NCBI GenBank assembly: GCA_020629335.1
Contig: JAHDDN010000278.1
Span: forward strand, 1 to 7,040
Reading direction: 5' to 3'
DNA from: Chitinophagales bacterium
Lineage (GTDB): Bacteria > Bacteroidota > Bacteroidia > Chitinophagales > UBA2359
Length of the DNA: 7,040 nt
A program made the position numbers and the translations under genes. The notes under the pieces were generated by a model that was given only the letters and a program-made list of their open reading frames with translations, was not told where the DNA came from and ran no database searches. Shown one piece after another: positions 1 through 5,169 of the stretch (its first letter is position 1; each line of letters opens with the position of its first letter).

Positions 1-718
1 TTTCAGCTTCTTGCTTTTCAAAGTAGCTCCTAGTAAGACCGAAAAAGCCTTTGCTGCCACCTCCTGAATAGGCCATGTTTGCATCTATCAAATCTTTATA
101 ATGTTCGTTGAGTTGTGGGATATTGGGGCCATAGTAATTGAGTTCTGTATCGCTATACACTATGAGTCTATCTTCTTCTAAGCGATCTACTATGGGAGAA
201 AAGCGCTTTAATTGTGTATACACGATAGCCACTCCCCTATCATGGATCAAATTTGCTATATCTGTTATAGCTTGCTCTTCCATCTCAGACGTAACGCCTT
301 GTGCCGCTCTATCTCTTAATCTAATGGCTTGGATTTCATCTTCACTCGCTCCCATCGCTCGCATGGCAGGTTTATAGCCCTTATCATTGGCCGCTATCAG
401 TTGTTGATCCCATGTTAATTCTATGCCTAATCGAGTGGCCAATTGCTCTATGGAAGCAGGTAAATGGGCATTCTCATTATGGTGGTCTATTTCTTCATAA
501 ATCAATGGGGGTAATAAAGAGCAATCCTTGCTTAATTCAATACCTACTACAAGGCCACTAACTGGCCAATCTTCTGCATAATCGCTTAGCTTGGCTCCCC
601 AACTAAGCACTCTATCAACATAAGGAATATTATGCTCCTCTAAAATTTCCTTAATCGCCAACATCTCTAAGTCGGCACCGCCCAATAAGTAAAGGACGTT
701 TTCACGGGAACTGTCCAT
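1..718 (-). CDS. Uncharacterised protein, possibly DHH-phosphoesterase-like (C-terminus outside window)
   Basis: The minus strand is open from an ATG at 718-716 to the window edge, giving 239 residues with no stop. An in-frame TGA lies three codons upstream (727-725), so this is the first possible ATG start. No Shine-Dalgarno sequence is present; the leader is AT-rich. The protein is acidic and looks soluble, with no signal peptide or membrane segment. Visible features are LLGGADLEML near residues 11-20, EIDHHNE at 76-82 (a DHH-like triad at 78-80), LIAANDKGY at 107-115 with Asp112, and a glycine-rich SGGGSKGFFG at 218-227. A DHH triad, a later aspartate and a GGG motif in this order recall the DHH phosphoesterase superfamily, but the N-terminal DxD metal motif is not evident, so this is a weak inference. 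The gene is divergent from fadI across 759 bp. The coding call is firm and the function is unknown. Confidence 0.85.
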   Translation of the reverse strand, partial: MDSSRENVLYLLGGADLEMLAIKEILEEHNIPYVDRVLSWGAKLSDYAEDWPVSGLVVGIELSKDCSLLPPLIYEEIDHHNENAHLPASIEQLATRLGIELTWDQQLIAANDKGYKPAMRAMGASEDEIQAIRLRDRAAQGVTSEMEEQAITDIANLIHDRGVAIVYTQLKRFSPIVDRLEEDRLIVYSDTELNYYGPNIPQLNEHYKDLIDANMAYSGGGSKGFFGLTRSYFEKQEAE

Positions 719-767
719 ATATTGTCACAACAATTTAAAAATAAAATAATTATATTCGTTAACTCCA

Positions 768-775
768 CATAGATA
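768..775 (-). promoter_or_regulatory. Weak candidate -7 element for the leftmost gene
   Basis: Read on the minus strand this is TATCTATG, one mismatch from the Bacteroidota TAnnTTTG -7 consensus. It would give a leader of roughly 43 nt before the ATG at 718. No TTG-type -33 element is visible at the right distance, so this is only the best candidate in the region. Confidence 0.2.
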
Positions 776-856
776 CGAAACTTTTATCTTGTTTTATATA
801 TTATATGATGATTTGTTTTTGCTTATAACATTGTTTGGCTATTGGCTGACAAATTT

Positions 857-889
857 AATGATGAATGCGTAATGATAAATGATGAATAA
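857..889 (+). repeat. AATGATGAAT-family simple repeat, copy A
   Basis: A degenerate run of AATGATGAAT, GCGTAATGAT and AAATGATGAAT units. ATGCGTAATGAT (865-876) recurs exactly at 1170-1181. The 17-mer at 871-887 recurs exactly, on the opposite strand, at 5227-5243 inside the lipoprotein gene. The unit belongs to a family scattered through this window. Confidence 0.75.
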
Positions 890-1005
890 TATTTTACCAA
901 AAAATAATCCCATTTATCCTCTAATCAAGCAAATCATGATTCAGACAATTGAATGAGCAAGAATAAATCAACCAATCAAAAATCAAGCAATCAACAAGTG
1001 GCTTT

Positions 1006-1235
1006 GCGCAAGGGATGGCAGTGGTATGTGGCGTCGAGAGGGGGCTTATGGAGCTTAGGTACGCGCAGGCTGGCCACGCAGTGGCAGACAAGCGGGCCTT
1101 AGCGAAATAGCCGCCGAACAGCCACATAAGAACGGACAGCCCGACCGCTGCGCCTTCGGCGAATGCATAATGCGTAATGATGAATGATTAATGGGTCGGG
1201 CCTCACAACTCAGGAAACAAGCGCAGGGGATGCGC
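1006..1235. other. GC-rich structured intergenic element (dispersed repeat or structured RNA)
   Basis: A markedly GC-rich island inside an AT-rich intergenic region. It opens with GCGCAAGGGATG (1006-1017) and closes with a near copy, GCGCAGGGGATG (1221-1232, 11 of 12 identical). Inside are an 8-bp inverted repeat TATGTGGC/GCCACATA (1025-1032 with 1121-1128), a GCCAC-GCA-GTGGC hairpin (1073-1085), an 8-bp inverted repeat GCCCGACC/GGTCGGGC (1139-1146 with 1194-1201) and a GCGCA/TGCGC hairpin with a 5-nt loop (1221-1235). Paired arms and terminal direct repeats suggest a dispersed palindromic element or a structured RNA. I cannot assign it to a named RNA family or determine its strand. It contains no credible protein. 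Confidence 0.55.
1139..1201. repeat. GCCCGACC/GGTCGGGC inverted repeat with AATGATGAAT-family copy B in its loop
   Basis: Eight perfectly complementary bases (1139-1146 and 1194-1201) enclose 47 nt. The left part of the loop can form a small CGCC-TTC-GGCG hairpin (about 1150-1160). The right part (1161-1193) is AT-rich simple repeat. The 18-mer at 1176-1193 recurs exactly, on the opposite strand, at 5219-5236 in the lipoprotein gene. The loop looks like a GC-rich palindrome into which the simple repeat has inserted or expanded. Confidence 0.7.
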
Positions 1236-1295
1236 CCAAATAGTAAAATTAGTTAAATAGTATATTGGTATATCAGATAAAAAACAGCGTTCAAT

Positions 1296-1358
1296 CAGTT
1301 TGCCAGTTTATCAGTTGAACAGTTATTCAGTTCCAACGTTCTCAACGTTCTCAACGTT
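1296..1358 (+). repeat. Phased CAGTT octamer array followed by AACGTT nonamers
   Basis: CAGTT starts at 1296, 1304, 1312, 1320 and 1328, five copies at exactly 8-bp spacing with variable three-base spacers. The array then passes into TCCAACGTT (1332-1340) and two identical CTCAACGTT units (1341-1349, 1350-1358). It ends about 70 bp upstream of the presumed fadI -7 element. A related block in opposite orientation lies at 5102-5146. Confidence 0.85.
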
Positions 1359-1379
1359 AAAAAACAAACCTCCTCTTCT

Positions 1380-1401
1380 TATCTATTGTTAATGATAGAT
1401 A
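1380..1401. promoter_or_regulatory. 22-bp dyad, candidate operator for fadIJ
   Basis: The arms TATCTAT (1380-1386) and ATAGATA (1395-1401) are perfectly complementary and a central TTAA (1389-1392) is itself palindromic, giving 18 symmetric positions out of 22. The dyad ends 24 bp before the TACCTTTG element, so it would lie around -60 to -39 relative to a start site near 1440. Its size and symmetry fit a dimeric helix-turn-helix regulator such as the TetR-type repressors that often control fatty-acid degradation. No such regulator is encoded here, so the role is inferred. Confidence 0.5.
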
Positions 1402-1425
1402 GGCCCTTATGTGATAGGAATTTCG

Positions 1426-1433
1426 TACCTTTG
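1426..1433 (+). promoter_or_regulatory. Promoter -7 element TACCTTTG for the fadIJ operon
   Basis: This is an exact match to TAnnTTTG, the -7 element used by the primary sigma factor of Bacteroidota. The start site would be near 1440, leaving an AT-rich leader of about 38 nt before the fadI ATG. No good TTG-type -33 element sits 17-23 bp upstream, which may mean the promoter depends on an activator or is weak alone. Confidence 0.65.
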
Positions 1434-1477
1434 TGGCCTGAATCGAGCAAAGAATATTAATAACTAAAATATAAAAC

Positions 1478-2776
1478 ATGAGTTCGCATAATGGAATGAG
1501 AAAAGTAGTCGTGGTGGATGGTACGCGTACCCCTTTCTTGAAGTCGGGAACTGACTTTAAAGAGGTGATGGCTTATGAGTTGGGCGCTATGGCAATCAAT
1601 GGATTGTTGCGCAAAACGCAACTGGATGCCTCTAAGGTGGATCGAGTGGTGATGGGAAATACGATTGCTCACGTCAAAACGGGTAATGTGGCCCGTGAAT
1701 CTGCATTGCATGGGGGAATCCCACATAGCGCTGTTTGTAATACAGTGACACTGGCCTGTATTTCGGCTAATCAAGCGATCTGCTTGGGAGTGGATCAAAT
1801 CCGCTTGGGCCATGCTGACATTGTCGTGGCTGGTGGCACGGATTCTGTATCAGATATCCCAATCTTATTGAGTAAGGAAATGCGTATGAAGCTGTTTGAA
1901 GCAAGAAGCGCTAAAGGACCTGGCGATTATTTGAAATTGTTGACGAAAATGAAGCCTGCTGATTTGAGTCCTGAAGTTCCTGCAGTGAGCGAGTTTACAA
2001 CTGGCCGTACGATGGGACAGGATTGTGATCGTATGGTAGATCGTATCGGCGTGAGTAGAGAGGAACAGGATGAATTTGCCGTGCGTTCTCACCAATTAGC
2101 GCATGTGGCTACGGAAAATGGTTATTTGGGTAAAGAAATTACCGCTGCTGAATTAGCTCCTAAGTTTAAGGCCATCAAAAAAGATAACGGTATTAGAGGT
2201 AATTCTACAGTGGAAAAAGCTGCGACGCTTAAGCCTGCTTTTAATAAACCTTATGGTACTTTAACTGCGGCTAATTCGTCTTTCTTGACAGATGGTGCAG
2301 CAGTAGTATTACTAATGTCTGAAGAAAAGGCATTGGAATTGGGCTTCACGCCTAAGGCTTATGTGAAAGATTATACATTCACTGGGCAAGACTTACAAGA
2401 GGAATTATTATTAGGCCCTGCTTATGCCACGCCTAAGGTGTTGGATAGAGCTGGATTGCAATTGAAAGATATTGATGTTTTTGAATATCATGAAGCATTC
2501 GCTGGACAAATCCTTGCCAACTTAAAATGCTTGAACTCTGATTTATTCGCTCAACAAAATCTGGGTAGAACAGAAAAGGTAGGCGAAATCAATATGGATA
2601 AATTCAATCTTTGGGGCGGATCTTTAGCCATCGGTCATCCATTCGGTGCAACTGGTGCGAGATTAGTTACCACAGCCGCTAACCGCCTCCAACATGAAGA
2701 CGGTCAGTTCGCCTTAATCGCAGCCTGCGCAGGAGGCGCCCACGGCCACGGAATGATCCTAGAACGTTATAATTAA
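1478..2776 (+). CDS. fadI: Acetyl-CoA C-acyltransferase (3-ketoacyl-CoA thiolase), FadI type
   Basis: FadI is the cytoplasmic thiolase that cleaves 3-ketoacyl-CoA with CoA to acetyl-CoA and a shortened acyl-CoA, the last step of beta-oxidation. All thiolase catalytic elements are present in 432 residues. The nucleophilic cysteine is Cys94 in TLACISANQ, HEAFA lies at 338-342 with His338, the catalytic histidine is His387 in GGSLAIGHPFGATGAR, and the second cysteine is Cys417 in CAGGAHGHGM near the C-terminus. The length matches FadI (about 436 residues in E. coli) rather than the shorter FadA (about 387), and the partner downstream has FadJ length. The ATG at 1478 follows an AT-rich leader without Shine-Dalgarno; Met7 at 1496 is a possible alternative. 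It is the first gene of an operon with fadJ, 86 bp upstream of it, where the two would form a multienzyme complex. Confidence 0.93.
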   Translation: MSSHNGMRKVVVVDGTRTPFLKSGTDFKEVMAYELGAMAINGLLRKTQLDASKVDRVVMGNTIAHVKTGNVARESALHGGIPHSAVCNTVTLACISANQAICLGVDQIRLGHADIVVAGGTDSVSDIPILLSKEMRMKLFEARSAKGPGDYLKLLTKMKPADLSPEVPAVSEFTTGRTMGQDCDRMVDRIGVSREEQDEFAVRSHQLAHVATENGYLGKEITAAELAPKFKAIKKDNGIRGNSTVEKAATLKPAFNKPYGTLTAANSSFLTDGAAVVLLMSEEKALELGFTPKAYVKDYTFTGQDLQEELLLGPAYATPKVLDRAGLQLKDIDVFEYHEAFAGQILANLKCLNSDLFAQQNLGRTEKVGEINMDKFNLWGGSLAIGHPFGATGARLVTTAANRLQHEDGQFALIAACAGGAHGHGMILERYN

Positions 2777-2782
2777 TCCAAC

Positions 2783-2845
2783 TCCTCCCTAACTAATGGG
2801 AAATAATTGTCCCCCTTTGGAGGGGGTGCCGAAGGCGGGGGAGGA
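2783..2845 (+). repeat. GC-rich palindromic intergenic element between fadI and fadJ
   Basis: Three nested or adjacent stems are visible. TCCTCCC (2783-2789) pairs with GGGAGGA (2839-2845). CCCCCT (2811-2816) pairs with AGGGGG (2821-2826) across a TTGG loop. GCC-GAA-GGC forms a small hairpin at 2828-2836. I recall near-identical CCCCCTTTGGAGGGGG sequences as frequent intergenic elements in Bacteroidota genomes, so this is probably a dispersed repeat. Inside the fadIJ transcript it could stabilise the fadI 3' end or partly attenuate fadJ. There is no T-tract, so a full terminator is unlikely. The trailing GGAGG is about 18 nt from the fadJ ATG, too far for a normal Shine-Dalgarno role. Confidence 0.75.
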
Positions 2846-2862
2846 AAAAAACAATTAAAAAA

Positions 2863-5004
2863 ATGAACATAGCAAATATAGAAAAAGATGGCAATGTTGC
2901 AGTCATTTGGTTTGATCTCGAAGGAGAGAAAGTCAATAAAATATCGCCTGTCTTTATTGATTATATGGAAGACATCATTCATGCAATTGAGCAGGATGAT
3001 ACGGTCAATGCCGTGGTATTAGCGAGCAAGAAGAAAGACTTTATCGCAGGAGCCGATATTGACTATTTCTTACACCAACATACTCCTGGTACTTGGGAGC
3101 CTATCGGAACAAGAGCTTCTAAACTCTTGCGTCGAATAGAGCAATCGCCTAAGCCTATTGTGGCGGCTATTAATGGAGCAGCGATGGGAGCTGGTCTGGA
3201 AATCATCTTGGCTTGTCACTACCGTATTTGCTCGGATGCTAAGAATACCAAATTTGCTTTACCTGAAGTTCAATTGGGACTTTTACCTGGCGCAGGTGGT
3301 ACGCAGCGTTTGCCTAAATTAGTAGGCTTACAAGTGGCATTGGATATGATGCTAACAGGCAAGAATATCTATGCTCGTAAGGCTAAAAAATTGGGTTTAG
3401 TGGATCATGTGGTGAATCCTTATGTCTTAGTGAAAGCCGCTAAGCAAAAGGCAAGAGAATTGGTTTCAAGGCCGATGATTCGTAAGGAGAAGCGTTCGAT
3501 CACGAGCTTCTTGGAGAATAATAAATTGTCTCAAAATGTAATCATCAATCAAGCTCGTAAAATGGTGATGGATAAGACGATGGGCAATTATCCTGCGCCA
3601 ATCAAAATTTTAGAGTGCGTGGAAATTGGCTTGCAAGAAGGTGTCAATGAAGGCTATCGTGCAGAGATCAAAAAGTTTGAGGAGTTACTGAATTCAACGG
3701 AGGCTAAAAACCTCATGCGTATCTTCAAAAACATGAATGACCTCAAAAACAATCCGCAAAAAGATTTAGCTAAACCAGTGGATACGATCGGTATGATTGG
3801 CGCTGGTTTTATGGGGGCTGGTATTGCTGAAATCACAGCTGCTAAAGGCATGAAAGTAATGCTAAAGGACGTCACTGAGGAGGGATTAGCTTCTGCGAAA
3901 CAAACGATTTGGAAGAACTTATCGAAAAAGGTGAAGAAGAAGGCCATGTCGCAATTGGAAGCGGATCTTCAAATGCAAAACATCAATACACAATTGAATT
4001 TTGATTATTTCCATCGTGCTGATATGGTGATTGAGGCCGTATTTGAAGACATGGATTTAAAGCATAAAATCCTACAGGATTGCGAAATCTATACGCACGA
4101 TAATTGTATTTTTGCCACGAATACTTCTTCTTTACCAATCACTCAAATTGCGGCTAAAGCGAAAAAGCCTGAGTTGGTAATTGGCTTACACTACTTCTCG
4201 CCTGTTCCGAAAATGCCTCTATTAGAAATTATCAAAACAGAAAAAACGGCTGACTGGGTCGTGGCGACTGCTTTAGATTTTGGTATCAAACAAGGCAAGA
4301 CTTGTATCGTCGTAAATGATGGGCCAGGTTTCTATACCACTCGTATTTTATCTGCCATGATGAATGAGGCTTTATTGTTATTAGAGGAAGGCGCTGACAT
4401 CTTAGAAATTGATCAAATTGCCAGAGAGTTTGGCTTCCCTGTTGGACCGATTACTTTATTAGACGAGGTCGGTATAGACGTAGCCGCTTATATCATGTCG
4501 GGCGACTTAGTAGATCGTTTTAAAGAGCGTGGTGATGTGAAGACCAGCGAGCGAGTAATCGACTTATACAAGGCGGGTTATAAGGGTCGTAAAAACGGCA
4601 ATGGATTCTATCTATACAAAAATGGCAAGAAGGACAAAGGCAAAATCAACGTGGCCGTTTATAACTTCTTCGGAGGTAAGAAACGTAAGTCTATCAAAAA
4701 GATGACGATCAAAAATCGCTTGGTAATGTCATTCGTCAATGAAGCGGCTTACTGCTTGCAAGAAGGCATCATCGAGTCGGCAAGAGATGGCGATGTAGGT
4801 GCCATTTTCGGCTTAGGCTTCCCTCCTTTCTTAGGCGGTCCTTTCCGTTTCTTAGACTACATCAGCCCTGATACTGCTGTTACGATTTTAGATGTATTAA
4901 AAGATAGCTGCGGCCCAAGATTCAATGCCGCACAAATTTTAAGAGATAAAGCAATGGCCGCATCCACTTTTTACGATGACGCTACTGCACCTCTCTTAGC
5001 ATAA
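2863..5004 (+). CDS. fadJ: Fatty acid oxidation complex alpha subunit (enoyl-CoA hydratase / 3-hydroxyacyl-CoA dehydrogenase), FadJ type
   Basis: This bifunctional cytoplasmic enzyme hydrates trans-2-enoyl-CoA and then oxidises the L-3-hydroxyacyl-CoA with NAD+. The crotonase domain (about residues 1-190) shows the oxyanion segment DFIAGADIDYF (59-69), GAAMGAGLE with Glu113 and LPEVQLGLLPGAGGTQRLP with Glu135, the two expected catalytic glutamates. After a helical linker, the Rossmann domain starts near 306 with IGAGFMGAG (312-320). Asp336 at the end of beta-2 indicates NAD rather than NADP. NTSS (420-423), the catalytic His443 in GLHYFSPVPKMPLLEI with Glu455, and NDGPGF (485-490) follow. The two C-terminal dehydrogenase domains cover about 488-586 and 615-713, the latter with GFPPFLGGPFRFLD. 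At 713 residues it equals the usual FadJ length (714 in E. coli). The ATG at 2863 follows an A-rich leader. A lysine-rich stretch (586-613) separates the last two domains. No residue expected for either activity is missing. Confidence 0.94.
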   Translation: MNIANIEKDGNVAVIWFDLEGEKVNKISPVFIDYMEDIIHAIEQDDTVNAVVLASKKKDFIAGADIDYFLHQHTPGTWEPIGTRASKLLRRIEQSPKPIVAAINGAAMGAGLEIILACHYRICSDAKNTKFALPEVQLGLLPGAGGTQRLPKLVGLQVALDMMLTGKNIYARKAKKLGLVDHVVNPYVLVKAAKQKARELVSRPMIRKEKRSITSFLENNKLSQNVIINQARKMVMDKTMGNYPAPIKILECVEIGLQEGVNEGYRAEIKKFEELLNSTEAKNLMRIFKNMNDLKNNPQKDLAKPVDTIGMIGAGFMGAGIAEITAAKGMKVMLKDVTEEGLASAKQTIWKNLSKKVKKKAMSQLEADLQMQNINTQLNFDYFHRADMVIEAVFEDMDLKHKILQDCEIYTHDNCIFATNTSSLPITQIAAKAKKPELVIGLHYFSPVPKMPLLEIIKTEKTADWVVATALDFGIKQGKTCIVVNDGPGFYTTRILSAMMNEALLLLEEGADILEIDQIAREFGFPVGPITLLDEVGIDVAAYIMSGDLVDRFKERGDVKTSERVIDLYKAGYKGRKNGNGFYLYKNGKKDKGKINVAVYNFFGGKKRKSIKKMTIKNRLVMSFVNEAAYCLQEGIIESARDGDVGAIFGLGFPPFLGGPFRFLDYISPDTAVTILDVLKDSCGPRFNAAQILRDKAMAASTFYDDATAPLLA

Positions 5005-5010
5005 TTTTTC

Positions 5011-5074
5011 AACTATGAACTATGAATGATGAACGATGAATACTAAAAACATTCATTGCTTATTGTTCATAGTT
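5011..5074 (+). terminator. Long imperfect hairpin after fadJ, possible terminator, built from AATGATGAAT-family repeats
   Basis: AACTATGAAC (5011-5020) is perfectly complementary to GTTCATAGTT (5065-5074). ATGAAT (5036-5041) pairs with ATTCAT (5051-5056) around a 9-nt loop, and the bases between allow partial pairing. It starts 6 bp after the fadJ stop, and a T-rich stretch (about 5073-5086) follows. Position and shape would suit transcription termination, but the stem is AT-rich and interrupted, so it may simply be two repeat copies facing each other. The 13-mer ATTGTTCATAGTT (5062-5074) recurs at 5274-5286 in the next gene. Confidence 0.5.
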
Positions 5075-5101
5075 TATTGTTTTATTAGGGGCTTCCCGTT
5101 C

Positions 5102-5146
5102 TTTTAACGTTAAAACTTTGTGAACGTTGGAACGTTGGAACTGAAT
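5102..5146 (-). repeat. Inverted copy of the AACGTT/CAGTT phased repeat
   Basis: TTTTAACGTT (5102-5111) is followed, after a short spacer, by AACGTTGG (5123-5130), AACGTTGG (5131-5138) and AACTGAAT (5139-5146) in strict 8-bp register. On the reverse strand this reads ATTCAGTT then CCAACGTT units and a terminal AACGTTAAAA, the same order as the right half of the 1296-1358 array. It ends 23 bp before the lipoprotein start codon, so it lies in that gene's promoter or leader region. AAACTTTG (5113-5120) inside it is one base from TAnnTTTG but lacks a -33 partner. Confidence 0.75.
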
Positions 5147-5169
5147 TACAATAAACTTTTACACACCCT

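Larger units (their letters stand above)
719..1477. other. Long divergent intergenic region, no convincing gene
   Basis: These 759 bp separate the minus-strand gene at the left from fadI. From left to right they hold an AT-rich stretch (719-856), an AATGATGAAT-type simple repeat (857-889), a degenerate AATCAA-rich stretch (about 961-997), a GC-rich island with several inverted repeats (about 1006-1235), a short AT-rich stretch with a TAGTATATT motif (1240-1290), a phased CAGTT/AACGTT array (1296-1358), a 22-bp dyad (1380-1401) and the presumed fadI promoter (1426-1433). The only open frames, 921-1127 minus and 1015-1110 plus, have no supporting evidence. Confidence 0.8.

Noticed and set aside
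138..377. 79-codon plus-strand open frame opposite the leftmost gene
   Set aside because: It lies antisense to a 239-residue open frame with a well-supported start and protein-like composition, so it is a shadow.
1079..1085. GCCACTG on the minus strand, a motif found in cobalamin riboswitches, tempting because of the BtuG-like lipoprotein
   Set aside because: No matching B12 box or other conserved cobalamin-riboswitch elements surround it, it is far from the lipoprotein gene, and the bases are explained by the GCCAC-GCA-GTGGC hairpin.
1015..1110. 31-codon open frame on the plus strand starting at ATG 1015 after AGGG
   Set aside because: It is short, lies wholly inside the structured element, and Shine-Dalgarno-like AGGG is not informative in Bacteroidota. 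There is no independent evidence of translation.
921..1127. 68-codon open frame on the minus strand across the GC-rich island
   Set aside because: It covers the inverted repeats of the structured element and the low-complexity AATCAA stretch. It has no recognisable domain, and open frames on both strands are expected in such GC-rich DNA.
1296..1358. CRISPR-like regular spacing
   Set aside because: Units are only 8-9 bp with three-base spacers; there are no repeats of 20 or more bases, no unique spacers and no cas genes.
1457..2095. Minus-strand open frames antisense to fadI (1457-1813, 1865-2095)
   Set aside because: They are shadows of a clearly conserved thiolase gene; their translations are low-quality His/Ser-rich strings without domain features.
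3654..3947. 97-codon minus-strand open frame antisense to fadJ
   Set aside because: It is a shadow of the Rossmann-domain coding region, which shows all expected motifs in the plus frame.
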